From CAVZCK01 sp963773735 (GTDB taxonomy: Bacteria > Pseudomonadota > Alphaproteobacteria > Rhizobiales > Rhodomicrobiaceae): a stretch of 64,000 bases of DNA. The translations under genes and the position numbers were made by a program. Below the pieces are notes generated by a model. The model was not told where the DNA came from. It made no database searches and was given only the letters and a program-made list of their open reading frames with translations. The DNA lies in the NCBI GenBank assembly GCA_963773735.1, contig CAVZCK010000017.1, positions 62,001-126,000 on the forward strand, written 5' to 3'. This document shows positions 27,389 through 40,931 of this stretch, in pieces. The first letter of the stretch is position 1, and each line of letters begins with the position of its first letter.

Positions 27389-28299
27389 CGGATGCGATTT
27401 TCGAGACCTCCGCGCCAGACCGGCGGCCGACCGGCATCCGCGCCAGCCTTTCCGAATTCTGGTTCTATTTCCGCGAGAACCGGGGCGCGGTGATCGGCCT
27501 CTGGGTGTTCGCGGGCATCTGCGTCATCGCCATTTTCGCCGATCTGATCGCGCCGCATGGCGCCGCCACGCAATATCGCGACGCGCTGCTCGTGCCGCCG
27601 GTCTGGCAGCATGGCGGCGACTGGCGCTTCCTGCTTGGCACCGACGCCGTCGGGCGCGACATGCTTTCGCGTCTCATCCACGGCGCGCGCTATTCGCTGT
27701 TTGTCGGCTGCATCGTCGTCTCCGGCGCCATGCTGGCCGGGGTCGCGCTCGGCCTCGTCGCGGGCTTCGTCGGCGGCATCGTGGACACGATCATCGTCCG
27801 GATCATGGACGTCATCCTCGCCTTTCCGAGCCTTCTCCTGGCGCTCGCCCTCGTCGTCGTGCTCGGCCCGAGCCTCACCAATGCCATGATCGCGATCGCC
27901 ATCGTCCAGCAGCCGCATTATGTGCGCCTCACCCGCGCCTCGGTGCTCGGCGAGAAGGCCAAGGACTACGTGACCGCCGCTCGCGTTGCCGGCGTCGGCC
28001 CCATGCGGCTGATGACGGTGACGATTCTGCCGAACTGCCTCGCCCCGCTGATCGTGCAGGCGGCGCTGTCCTTCTCCGTCGCCATTCTCGACGCCGCCTC
28101 GCTCGGCTTTCTCGGCATGGGCGCGCAGCCGCCCGCGCCGGAATGGGGCACCATGCTCGCCGAAGCGCGCGAATTCATCCTGCGCGCCTGGTGGGTGGTG
28201 ACCTTTCCGGGCCTCGCCATCCTGATTGTCGTGCTCGCCATCAATCTGATGGGCGACGGCCTGCGCGACGCGCTCGATCCCAAGCTGAAGAGGTCCTGA
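27385..28299 (+). CDS. dppC: Dipeptide ABC transporter permease DppC
   Basis: A 304-residue permease with a cytoplasmic N-terminus, a first helix at about residues 35-55 (GAVIGLWVFAGICVIAIFAD), the family motif HLLGTDAVGRDMLSR-like (FLLGTDAVGRDMLSRLIHGA), and an EAA loop KDYVTAARVAGVGPMRLM. It pairs with DppB. The start overlaps the dppB stop and the gene ends four bases before dppD, so the four genes form one operon. Confidence 0.94.
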   Translation: MTDAIFETSAPDRRPTGIRASLSEFWFYFRENRGAVIGLWVFAGICVIAIFADLIAPHGAATQYRDALLVPPVWQHGGDWRFLLGTDAVGRDMLSRLIHGARYSLFVGCIVVSGAMLAGVALGLVAGFVGGIVDTIIVRIMDVILAFPSLLLALALVVVLGPSLTNAMIAIAIVQQPHYVRLTRASVLGEKAKDYVTAARVAGVGPMRLMTVTILPNCLAPLIVQAALSFSVAILDAASLGFLGMGAQPPAPEWGTMLAEAREFILRAWWVVTFPGLAILIVVLAINLMGDGLRDALDPKLKRS

Positions 28300-28303
28300 G
28301 CGC

Positions 28304-29298
<995 letters not shown>

Positions 29299-29302
<4 letters not shown>

Positions 29303-30312
29303 CCGGCGAGGTGGTCCTCAGGGCGAACAATCTCGCCAAGCATTATGCGGTGTCGCGCGGCCATCTCCGCGGGAGTGCCGTCCTCAAGGCCGTCGACGGC
29401 GCCAGCTTCGAGCTGCGGCGCGGCCGGACCCTGGCCGTCGTCGGGGAATCGGGCTGCGGGAAATCGACGCTCGCCCGCATGGTGACGATGATCGAGGCGC
29501 CCACCTCCGGCAGTCTCAACATCCTCGGCGACGAAATCGCCGGGGCCTCCAGGGCAACGCTCGCCAGACTGCGCTCCAGCGTGCAGATCGTCTTCCAGAA
29601 CCCTTACGGCTCGCTCAATCCGCGCCAGAAGATCGGCGCCGCGCTCGAAGAGCCGCTGCTCGTGAATACGCCGCTTTCGGCCGCCGAGCGCCGCGAAAAG
29701 GCCGAGTGGATGCTGGCGGCGGTGGGCTTGAGGCCGGAGCATTATCACCGCTATCCGCATATGTTCTCCGGCGGCCAGCGGCAGCGCATCGCCGTTGCGC
29801 GCGCGCTGATCCTCGATCCCGTCATCCTCGTTCTCGACGAGCCGGTGTCGGCGCTGGACATCTCGATCCGGGCGCAGGTTCTCAATCTGCTGACGGATCT
29901 TCAGGAGACGCTCGATCTCGCATTCCTGTTCATCAGCCACGATCTCTCCGTCGTGCGCCATATCGCCGACGAGATCATGGTGATGTATCTCGGCCGGCCA
30001 GTGGAGCACGGGCCGAGCGAGACGATCTTCGACGACCCGCTGCACCCTTATACGCGCGCGCTGCTTTCGGCAACGCCCGTTGCCGATCCGGGGCGGCGCG
30101 AGCAGCGTATCGTTTTGCGCGGCGAGCTGCCCTCGCCGCTCGATCCGCCATCCGGGTGCACCTTCAACCCGCGCTGCCCCCTCGCGTTCGACCGCTGCAT
30201 CAGAGAACGTCCCCTCCTGAAGCAGATCGAAGGACGCGACGTCGCCTGCCATGCCTGCGAGGGGGCTTTGGAACCCAAGCCCGTCTCACACGTTAAATCA
30301 ACGGCTCCCTGA
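29299..30312 (+). CDS. dppF: Dipeptide ABC transporter ATPase DppF
   Basis: A 337-residue ATPase. Walker A is GESGCGKS, the Q loop is IVFQNPYGSLNPRQ, the signature is FSGGQRQR, Walker B is VILVLDEPVSALD, and the switch is FISHDLS. The C-terminus has the Cys motif CTFNPRCPLAFDRC. It is the last gene of the dpp operon. A GC-rich hairpin follows (about 30325-30352), without a clear T run. Confidence 0.94.
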
Positions 30313-30471
30313 AATCCTTGCGAGGGCCGGCGCCGCTTCGGCGGCCGGCTCGGCCGCCATAATGATTTTGGCGTTCGGCAATTTCAGCGCGGCCAGAACA
30401 ATGATCACCCGCTTTGCAGACAAAACGCTGGTGCGGGGCCGGTGAACGATAAGGAATTGGAGAGCACGTCT

Positions 30472-31074
30472 ATGCTGAAAAGAACATTTCTTGCCGGTGT
30501 TACTGCCATTGCCTTGGCCGTACCGGCATATGCGGCTGACCGGAACACGGCCGCAACCGCCATGCCCAACACGATGTTTATCGCCAAGCAGGCGGCGGAC
30601 GAACGTCTCGCCAACGACATCATCGGCATGGCCGTCGAGGATGTGTCGGGCCAGAAATTGGGCAGGGTGAACGACCTGGTGATCAGCCCGGACGCCAAAG
30701 TCACGGGCGCGGTGATCGGAGTTGGCGGTTTCCTCGGCGTCGGCGAGAAAAACGTCGCTGTGTCCTTCGATCAGCTCAAGCCGAAGACCGTCGATAACAA
30801 CGAACAGGTCATGACGCTCAATGCCACGAAGGAGGAGCTTCAGAACGCCCCCGACTATGTCGACGCCGAAGGCAAGCCGATCAGTTTGAGCAAACAGCTT
30901 GCCGACAAGGCCAGGGAGCTCGGAAAGAACGCCCAGGAGGACTATAACGAGGCCAAGCAGAAAGCTTCGGAAACCTATAGCAATGCCAAGGAGCAGGCCA
31001 CCGAGGCCTATGGCAAGGCCAAGGAGCGCGTGACGGGCAGCGACAAGGATCAGAGCGGCGCCCGGAACCAGTAA
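30472..31074 (+). CDS. Periplasmic PRC-barrel domain protein
   Basis: A 200-residue exported protein. The signal peptide MLKRTFLAGVTAIALAVPAYA is cleaved before ADRN. The PRC-barrel domain (residues ~45-125) includes LANDIIGMAVEDVSGQKLGR and VTGAVIGVGGFLGVGEKNVA. The C-terminal ~60 residues form a Lys/Ala/Glu helical tail (EDYNEAKQKASETYSNAKEQ), like LEA or CsbD-type stress proteins. The function is probably envelope stress related; no enzymatic motif is present. Start ATG 30472 was chosen at the signal peptide rather than an upstream in-frame ATG at 30442. A CsbD gene follows 46 bases downstream. Confidence 0.82.
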   Translation: MLKRTFLAGVTAIALAVPAYAADRNTAATAMPNTMFIAKQAADERLANDIIGMAVEDVSGQKLGRVNDLVISPDAKVTGAVIGVGGFLGVGEKNVAVSFDQLKPKTVDNNEQVMTLNATKEELQNAPDYVDAEGKPISLSKQLADKARELGKNAQEDYNEAKQKASETYSNAKEQATEAYGKAKERVTGSDKDQSGARNQ

Positions 31075-31120
31075 GCCGGACGCGCATTGTCCAGGCACGA
31101 AGCAACCAAGGAGTATAGCG

Positions 31121-31318
31121 GTGAACTGGGATCAAATCCAAGGCAACTGGAAGCAATTCAAAGGCCGGGTCCAGAAATCATGGGGCCGCTTGACCAATGA
31201 CGACCTTGACCGGATCGAAGGCAGCCGGATGCAGCTCGTCGGCAAAATCCAGGAGCGCTACGGCGTCGCCAAGGAACAGGCCGAGCGCGAGGTCGACGAT
31301 TGGCTCAAGCGTGATTGA
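31121..31318 (+). CDS. CsbD family stress protein
   Basis: A 65-residue protein with the CsbD pattern: NWDQIQGNWKQFKGRVQKSW near the start and YGVAKEQAEREVDDWLKR at the end. Start codon is GTG at 31121. CsbD proteins are abundant general-stress proteins of unknown mechanism. It follows the PRC-barrel gene and is closed by a strong terminator, so the two likely share a transcript. Confidence 0.92.
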   Translation: MNWDQIQGNWKQFKGRVQKSWGRLTNDDLDRIEGSRMQLVGKIQERYGVAKEQAEREVDDWLKRD

Positions 31319-31386
31319 GACCGCGGCGCGCCAATGAGGGCGATAAGTCAGCAAGAGTAGCCCAAGCTTCCCCCACCGGGAAGCTC

Positions 31387-31425
31387 TGAGCCCGTGACGA
31401 GATATCCCGTCACGGGCTCAATTCG
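31387..31425 (+). terminator. Intrinsic terminator after csbD
   Basis: TGAGCCCGTGACG and CGTCACGGGCTCA-type arms (31387-31420) form a 12-13 bp stem with a short loop, followed by ATTCGTTT. It lies about 70 bases after the CsbD stop. Confidence 0.8.
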
Positions 31426-31494
31426 TTTGCGCGTCAGGATCGGCGGCGCCCGCCGAGGCCGCGCCCGCATCGCTCGAATTCTGCTGCGGAGAGG

Positions 31495-32004
31495 TCACGT
31501 TCCTCTGCTGAGGAAGTGCTCAAAGGCCACGAGCGTCGCCTCCGAGACGTAGTGCTCGATGCCTTCCGCGTCGGTCTCGGCCGCTTCCGCCGGCACGCCG
31601 ACCGCCATCAGGAGCTGGACGACGAGGCGGTGCCGGGCGCGGACGCGCTCGGCCATGGCAGCGCCCGAGTCGGTGAGGAAGACGCCGCGATAGGGACGCG
31701 ACATGGCGAGCCCTTCGCGCTTCAGCCTGGCGACGGCTTTCGTCGCGGTCGGATGCGTCACGCCGAGGCGCCGGGCAATGTCAGTGATGCGCGCCTCGCC
31801 ATGCTCGCGCAGCAGATCGTCGATCAGCTCGGTATAGTCCTCAAGAACCTCCGCCGAGCGGGCGGACCGCGCCTGATCGAACCGGCGCGCGCGGGCGCGG
31901 TCCGAGATTTTCAGGGGATTGCGGCCGGTCCCCGATGGCTTCGGGTTCGGTAACAAGCGCCTGGCTCTCCCATGTTGGCGGGCAGTGGTTTCAAAACCAA
32001 TCAT
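31495..32004 (-). CDS. mntR: Manganese-responsive regulator MntR (DtxR family)
   Basis: A 169-residue DtxR-type repressor. The winged helix is EDYTELIDDLLREHGEARIT and RRLGVTHPTATKAVARLKRE. The metal-binding/dimer region includes RHRLVVQLLMAVGVPAEAAE and DAEGIEHYVSEATL, with His and Glu residues at the expected positions. It would repress mntH when manganese is plentiful. ATG 32004 was chosen because a longer frame (to 32088) would run through the shared promoter. It is divergent from mntH, with a 14-base perfect palindrome between them. Confidence 0.88.
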   Translation of the reverse strand: MIGFETTARQHGRARRLLPNPKPSGTGRNPLKISDRARARRFDQARSARSAEVLEDYTELIDDLLREHGEARITDIARRLGVTHPTATKAVARLKREGLAMSRPYRGVFLTDSGAAMAERVRARHRLVVQLLMAVGVPAEAAETDAEGIEHYVSEATLVAFEHFLSRGT

Positions 32005-32011
32005 CACTATG

Positions 32012-32110
32012 CAGCCTGAGCTACACTTTGCAACCAATTGGTTGAATTTATCAAAAGAATGAACAGCTGGCTGCGATATAATGACCATTGACAGATATGT
32101 AGCTGAGGCT
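32012..32110. promoter_or_regulatory. mntR-mntH divergent promoter with candidate operators
   Basis: A perfect palindrome, CAACCAATTGGTTG, lies at 32031-32044. In addition AGCCTGAGCTACA (32012-32024) and TGTAGCTGAGGCT (about 32098-32110) are near-exact inverted copies of each other, one mismatch apart, flanking the region. Either could be the MntR (or Mur/Fur) operator. None matches a box I can name exactly. Confidence 0.45.
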
Positions 32111-32117
32111 TCATTTT

Positions 32118-33458
32118 ATGGCGCTGGCAACCCATTTGTGTATCATGGATACTGCTGTCATAAAATCGACTATCACCGACCGCACCACCGACGCGATCCG
32201 GGAAACGCTTGCCGGACGCCGCCGCGGCGGGGCAAAAACCGCGATGCTGTTCGCCGGACCGGCGGTGATCGCCTCGATCGCCTATATGGACCCAGGCAAT
32301 TTTGCCACCAACATCCAGGCCGGCGCCAAATACGGCTACACGCTGCTCTGGGTGGTGGTGATGGCCAATCTGATCGCCATGCTGTTTCAGGCGCTGTCGG
32401 CCAAGCTCGGCATCGTCACCGGCCGCAATCTCGCGGAAATGTGCCGCGAACAGTTCCCTTGGCCCGTGGTCGTTGTGCTGTGGATCATCAGCGAGGTTGC
32501 CGCGATGGCGACCGACCTTGCCGAATTCCTGGGCGGCGCGATCGGCCTTGCGCTCTTGTTCCAGATGCCGCTGCTCGCGGGCATGACCGTCACCGCCATC
32601 GTTACCTATGGCATCCTTCTCTTTGAACAGCGCGGCTTCCGGCCAATAGAGCTGATCATCGGCAGCCTCGTGGGCGTCATCGCCCTGTGCTACTTCATCG
32701 AAATGTTCATCGCTCCGGTCGATTGGAGCGCGGTTGCTATCCATTCCGTGCTGCCGCAAATGCCGGATGGAGCGGCGCTCTTGATTTCGGTCGGCATTAT
32801 CGGCGCAACCGTCATGCCACACGCCGTCTATCTGCATTCCGGCCTGACGCAAAACCGCGCGCCCACCCGGAATAATGTCGAGCGCCGGCAAGTGCTGTGG
32901 TTTTCCAACCGCGAGGTCGTGGTGGCTCTCGCCATTGCCGGGCTTGTCAACATGGCCATGGTGGCGATGGCGTCGGGCGCGTTCCACGCCGGCCATAGCG
33001 ACGTTGCCGAGATCGAGAGCGCCTATCACACCCTGACGCCGCTGCTCGGCGCCGCGGCATCGGCCGTCTTTCTTGTGTCGCTCATTGCCTCGGGGATTTC
33101 GAGCTCGGTCGTCGGCACCATGGCCGGACAGATGATCATGCAGGGCTTCGTCGGCTTCCGCATTCCGATCTGGGTGCGGCGTCTGGTGACGATGATCCCG
33201 GCCTTCATCGTCGTCGCGCTCGGCGTCGATGCGACGCTGGCGCTTGTCGTCAGCCAGGTCGTGCTCAGCATCGCGCTGCCGGTGCCGATGATCAGCCTCG
33301 TCATCTTCACCAGCCGCCCCGAGATCATGGGCGAGTTCGCCAATCGCAGGCTCACGCAGGTCGCGGCGATCGCCAGCTCGGTGATCGTGCTGGCACTGAA
33401 CATCGTGCTGCTGCTGCTGACCTTCGGCGTCAGCATTCCCGGCCTGCCGGCAGGCTGA
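32118..33458 (+). CDS. mntH: Mn2+/divalent metal transporter MntH (NRAMP)
   Basis: A 446-residue NRAMP-family proton-coupled Mn2+ importer. The metal-binding DPGN motif sits in helix 1 (IAYMDPGNFATNIQAGAKYG), and the helix-6 motif is GATVMPHAVYLHS with the conserved Met-Pro-His. About 11 membrane helices can be traced. ATG 32118 or 32145 could be the start; the conserved region begins near residue 38. It is divergently transcribed from mntR, which likely represses it. Confidence 0.94.
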   Translation: MALATHLCIMDTAVIKSTITDRTTDAIRETLAGRRRGGAKTAMLFAGPAVIASIAYMDPGNFATNIQAGAKYGYTLLWVVVMANLIAMLFQALSAKLGIVTGRNLAEMCREQFPWPVVVVLWIISEVAAMATDLAEFLGGAIGLALLFQMPLLAGMTVTAIVTYGILLFEQRGFRPIELIIGSLVGVIALCYFIEMFIAPVDWSAVAIHSVLPQMPDGAALLISVGIIGATVMPHAVYLHSGLTQNRAPTRNNVERRQVLWFSNREVVVALAIAGLVNMAMVAMASGAFHAGHSDVAEIESAYHTLTPLLGAAASAVFLVSLIASGISSSVVGTMAGQMIMQGFVGFRIPIWVRRLVTMIPAFIVVALGVDATLALVVSQVVLSIALPVPMISLVIFTSRPEIMGEFANRRLTQVAAIASSVIVLALNIVLLLLTFGVSIPGLPAG

Positions 33459-33701
33459 GCCGTGGCGCTGGTCACGGGATAGCCCGGCTTAACGAGCATC
33501 AACGCATAGATACCATCCCCGCATCCGTCGTTGCCGGGCTCGACCCGGCAACCCACGCCGCTGACTTTTCAGACGAGTCATTGGCTTTGAGGCAACGGCA
33601 TGGTTCCCAGGGTCGCGCTTCGCTCGCCTGCCCCGGCCTCCGAGCTGGGGCCCGGGAATGACGAAGGGCGCGTAGCGGGTCACGTTCAGCAGAATGTTTC
33701 C
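33459..33701. repeat. Intergenic REP-like palindromes between mntH and glpK
   Basis: GTTGCCGGG and CCCGGCAAC (33530-33552) form a tight palindrome. A second GC-rich one lies at about 33620-33655 (CCCCGG...CCGGG). No gene is seen in this 243-base convergent gap, so the elements may act as a bidirectional terminator. Confidence 0.5.
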
Positions 33702-35196
<1,495 letters not shown>

Positions 35197-35337
35197 GCCG
35201 TTTCCTCCCGCGCCTTTGTCTGCTCCGCCCGGCTGGCTTCGGTTACGTCATGCCGCGTTCGCGTGGCTCGCCGCAGTCTACTTCGCGGCCAGTTCATGCC
35301 GCGATTCGTGCGCCGCTAAGCCTGATGGCGCTTATCG

Positions 35338-35382
35338 CGCAAATGCCGATAAGAGTTGGCGGCAAGCTCGTCGGCATTTGCG
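35338..35382. repeat. 12-bp inverted repeat in the glpD-glpK gap
   Basis: CGCAAATGCCGA (35338-35349) and TCGGCATTTGCG (35371-35382) are perfect complements around a 21-base loop. The inner word GGCATTTGC is shared with the hairpin element at 49211. It may tune glpD versus glpK mRNA levels. Confidence 0.55.
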
Positions 35383-35398
35383 GGACGGGACACCAGTC

Positions 35399-36891
35399 TC
35401 AGCGGATGCGATTGCAGCCATTCTTCGAGCGCAGCCGCTCCTCCTCGGTGAAACGCAGGCCGAGCTTGCTCCGCCGCCACAGCACGTCCTCGGCCGTGCG
35501 CGCCCATTCGCTGCCGACCAGATAATCCAGCTCGCGCTCGTAAAGGTCGGCGCCGAAGCAGCGGCCGAGATCCTCCACGCTCCGGCAGCCATAAAGGATG
35601 CGGCGCGCCCGCGTGCCATAGGCGCGGGCGAGGCGGAAAATCAGGCCGGCCGGCAAATTCGGGTGCTCGGCGGCAAGCTCCGCCACCAGCTCATCGAAGT
35701 CCCCGACCGGGAAATCGCCGCCGGGCAAGGTCGCGCCGCGGGTCCAGGCCGGCCCGGCGTCCCTGATCCAGGGTTTCAGCTTTTTCAGCGCCGCCTCGGC
35801 CAGATGGCGGTAGGTCGTGACCTTGCCGCCGAAGACGCTGAGCAGCGGCGTTTCGCCATCCAGCGCGTCAAGCTCCAGCACGAAATCCCGCGTGACTTCC
35901 TGGGCGGATTCGCCGCCGTCGTCATAAAGCGGGCGTACGCCGGAATAGGTCCAGACCACGTCCTCCGGGCGCACGGCCTGAGCAAAATACTCGCTGACCG
36001 CGGCGCACAAGTAGCTGACCTCGTCGTCTTCGATGCGCGACATTGGCGGGATCGCCGGAGAAGTCGACATCGGTCGTGCCGATCAAGGTGAAGTCGCGCT
36101 GATAGGGAATGGCAAAGACGATCCGGCGGTCGGCGTTCTGAAAAATATAGGCGCGGCCGTGCTCGAAGAGGCGCGGCACGACGATATGGCTGCCCTTCAC
36201 CAGCCGCACATGCGCCTTCATATTGCCGCCGAGCCGGTTGGTGAGAACCTTGTCCACCCAGGGGCCGGCGGCGTTGATCAGCATACGGGCCTTGACCATC
36301 TCGCTCCGTCCGCCGAGACCGCCGGCGAGGTCGATCTCCCAGAAGCCGTCCGTCGCGCCGGGCGCTGCGAACCTCCGTGCGCACCCTGATCTCAGCGCCG
36401 CGGGCGGCGGCGTCCATGGCGTTCAGAACGACGAGTCTGCGCATCCTCGACCCAGCAATCCGAATATTCGAAGCCGCGCTTGAACTCCGGCTTGAGCGGC
36501 GCGCCCGCCGGATCGGAGCGCAGATCGAGCGTCCGGGTGCCGCGGCAGCAGCTTCCGGCCGCCCAGATGGTCGTAGAGGAAGAAGGCCCAGCCGGATGAT
36601 GAAGGCGGGGCGCAGACCCTTGTGATGCGGCAGCACGAAGCGCAGCGGCCAGATGATATGCGGCGCCATCGCCCAGAGCACCTCGCGCTCCTTCAGCGCC
36701 TCGCGGACCAGGCCGAACTCGTAATTTTCGAGATAGCGCAGCCCGCCATGGATGAGCTTGGTCGACGCCGCTGACGTGCCGCTGGCGAGATCGTCCTTCT
36801 CGGCGAGCAGCACCGACAATCCGCGACCGGCCGCGTCCCGCGCGATCCCGCAACCGTTCACGCCGCCGCCTATGATCGCGATATCGTACAT
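35399..36891 (-). pseudogene. glpD: Glycerol-3-phosphate dehydrogenase GlpD, several frameshifts
   Basis: An FAD-dependent enzyme that oxidises glycerol 3-phosphate to DHAP and passes electrons to the quinone pool. The FAD-binding start MYDIAIIGGGVNGCGIARDA (GxGxxG type) and STKLIHGGLRYLENYEFGLV are in frame to about 36590. Pieces then alternate between frames: EFKRGFEYSDCWVEDA, then LNAMDAAARGAEIRVRTEV, then MLINAAGPWVDKVLTNRLGG with IVFAIPYQRDFTLIGTTDVD, and finally VVWTYSGVRPLYDDG to the end at 35399. At least five indels are required between about 36590 and 36040, but no motif is lost. Since glpK and the transporter are also needed for growth on glycerol, a poor-quality stretch is more likely than true decay. 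Confidence 0.85.
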
Positions 36892-36989
36892 GCGCCCGTC
36901 CCGTGAATTTGGCGCCGGACCGAGCCTGATTGCTGCTCCGCCACGCTGGAAACGCGCCTAAACGAAGATTATCGCGCTTTTTCGAAAGG

Positions 36990-37760
36990 TCAAGTTGCGC
37001 TGGCGATTTCGACCTGAACATCGCTGTCACGGCAAATGTCGCTGAGCGCCGTCGGCGGCGCGATCTCGGTGACGAAATAGTCCAGCTCGGAAATATGGCC
37101 GATGCGCACCGGAGCGGAGCGCTCATATTTCATGCTGTCCGCCACCAGGATCGATTTGCGCGCGCAGTCGATGATCGCCTTGGCGACCTTCACCTCGCGG
37201 TAGTCGTAATCGAGAAGCGTGCCGTCCGGGTCGATCGCGGAGGCGCCGATCACGGCATAGTCGACCCGGAACTGGCGGATGAAATCGACGGCCGCCTCGC
37301 CGACGATGCCTCCATCCGCATGGCGCAGCACCCCGCCGGCCACGATCACCTCGATCGCTTCATGGCCCTGTAAGATATTGACAACATTAATATTATTGGT
37401 GATCACCATCAGCCCTTGGCGGCCCCTGAGCGCCATCGCGACCTGCTCGGTGGTGGTGCCGATATTGATGAGAATGGAGGCGCCGTCCGGAATCATCCGC
37501 GCCGCAGCCAGCCCGATCGCCCGCTTGGCCTCCGGGGCGAGCTGCCGGCGTGCCTCATAGCCGAAATTGACGACGCCCGAGGACGGAACCGCGCCGCCAT
37601 GATAGCGGGCCAGCACGCCGCGATCGCACAGATCGTTGAGATCCTTGCGGATGGTCTGCGGTGTCACGCCGAAGCGCTCCGCGAGGTCTTCGACATTCAC
37701 GCGGCCCTCGGTTTTCGCAAGCGCGACGATATCGGCTTGCCGTGGAGACAGAACCTCCAT
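36990..37760 (-). CDS. glpR: DeoR-family regulator of glycerol genes, GlpR
   Basis: A 256-residue DeoR-type repressor. The N-terminal winged helix is RQADIVALAKTEGRVNVEDL and ERFGVTPQTIRKDLNDLCDR. The sugar-phosphate-binding C-domain has the motif ILINIGTTTEQVAMALRG and ASAIDPDGTLLDYDYREVKV. It is expected to sense glycerol 3-phosphate. It lies at the head of the glpR-glpD-glpK set and is divergent from the glpV operon, so it sits beside the promoter it most likely controls. Confidence 0.88.
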   Translation of the reverse strand: MEVLSPRQADIVALAKTEGRVNVEDLAERFGVTPQTIRKDLNDLCDRGVLARYHGGAVPSSGVVNFGYEARRQLAPEAKRAIGLAAARMIPDGASILINIGTTTEQVAMALRGRQGLMVITNNINVVNILQGHEAIEVIVAGGVLRHADGGIVGEAAVDFIRQFRVDYAVIGASAIDPDGTLLDYDYREVKVAKAIIDCARKSILVADSMKYERSAPVRIGHISELDYFVTEIAPPTALSDICRDSDVQVEIASAT

Positions 37761-37849
37761 CTAGTGTGCTCCCATCAAGGAAAGTCGGAGACCGAATGCG
37801 GTCAGGCGTGGCCGCGGCATAGAAAAGAAAGCCTTGTAGCGCGAAAAAT

Positions 37850-37884
37850 TTCGATTGACACTCGTTTTTCTTCGATTGTAGCGT
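37850..37884 (+). promoter_or_regulatory. Promoter with direct repeats, likely GlpR-controlled, before glpV
   Basis: TTGACA at 37855-37860 is a perfect -35 hexamer, with a weak TAGCGT-like -10 about 18 bases on. TTCGATTG occurs at 37850-37857 and again at 37871-37878, 21 bases apart (two helical turns), overlapping the -35. Such spaced TTCG direct repeats suit a DeoR-type repressor. Confidence 0.5.
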
Positions 37885-37915
37885 TAAAACTTCGGTGTAC
37901 AAGGGAGGAAATAAT

Positions 37916-39665
<1,750 letters not shown>

Positions 39666-39677
39666 CAACAAACCCGG

Positions 39678-39708
39678 CCGGCGCGTGGGCCCAGCCCCCG
39701 CGCGCCGG
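39678..39708 (+). terminator. Stem-loop between glpV and glpS
   Basis: CCGGCGCG and CGCGCCGG form an 8-bp GC stem right after the glpV stop, with no T run. It probably stabilises the glpV transcript or attenuates the downstream genes. Confidence 0.4.
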
Positions 39709-39847
39709 ATCGGGCCCGACCATCCATGCACGCTCTCGCTCCCGCGCGCTTCCGACGCGCGGATATTTGCGACATCCGCCAAACCGCTCGTCCAGCGCGC
39801 CCATTGCGGTTACGCTTGGGCGGTTCACATGCCCACGGGGAATTGCG

Positions 39848-40917
39848 GTGACCCTTGAGCTCAGAAATGTCAGCCTGCGGGTCGGCGCCGAGACTTATAT
39901 CTATCCGACCACGCTGACGCTCATCGAGGGCGGCTTCAACGTCCTGCTCGGCACGACGCTCGCCGGCAAGACCACGCTGATGCAGCTCATGGCCGGGCTG
40001 CGGCGGCCGACGACCGGCGAGATCTGGTTCAACGGCCGCGATGTGACCGGTGTGGCCGTCCAGAAGCGCAACGTCTCGATGGTCTATCAGCAGTTCATCA
40101 ACTATCCGAACCTGTCCGTCTTCGAGAATATCGCCTCGCCGCTCAGGGTCGCGCATGTGCGGCGGCGGGAGATCGCCGAGCGCGTCGAGCGCATCGCCGC
40201 GCTGCTCCAGCTGACGCCGATGCTGCAGCGCAGGCCGTCGGAACTCTCAGGCGGCCAGCAGCAGCGCACCGCGCTCGCCCGCGCTCTCGTCAAGGACGCC
40301 GATCTCATCCTGCTCGACGAGCCGCTCGTCAATCTCGACTACAAGCTGCGGGAAGAGCTGCGCGACGAGCTGCCACGGCTGTTCGCTGGGCGGCAATGTA
40401 CGGTGGTTTATTCGACGACCGAGCCGGGCGAGGCCCTCTTGCTCGGCGGCCATACGGCGGCGATGCATGAGGGGCGCGTGACGCAGTTCGGGCCGACCGG
40501 CGAGATCTACCGCAGGCCGGTCGGACCTCACGACGGCGAAAGTCTTCTCCGAGCCGCCGATCAACGCCGTTCGCGTGACCAAGACCGGGCCGTCTATCCG
40601 CCTCAGCGACAGCGTGAGCTGGACGGCGAACGGCAAGGCGGCTCACCTCGGCGACGGCCGCTATATTCTCGGCGTCCGGCCCCATCTCGATCAGTCCCGT
40701 TCACGAGCGACCGGAGACCATCGAGATCAAGGGCCAGGTGCTGATCACCGAGCTCAGCGGCTCGGAGAGCGTCGTGCATTTCGAGCATGCGGGCCAGGTC
40801 TGGATCTCGCAGTCGCACGGCATCCATGCCATCGAGGTGGGCAAGACGGCGCCGTTCCATTTCGATGCCGGCCAATGTCTCTATTTCAGCGAAGACGGCC
40901 GGCGCATCGAGAGCTGA
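39848..40917 (+). CDS. glpS: Glycerol ABC transporter ATPase GlpS, two frameshifts
   Basis: An MalK/UgpC-type ATPase of about 355 residues. From GTG 39848 the frame has an unusual but valid Walker A (GTTLAGKT), the Q loop MVYQQFINYPNLSVFENIAS, the signature LSGGQQQR and Walker B LILLDEPLVNLD. Shifts near 40530 and 40690 lead to INAVRVTKTGPSIRLSDSV and then to the regulatory C-terminal OB-fold (VLITELSGSESVVHFEHAGQ) ending IES at 40917. It energises glycerol uptake together with GlpT. Confidence 0.85.
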
Positions 40918-40931
40918 GGAGACAAGGGGCT

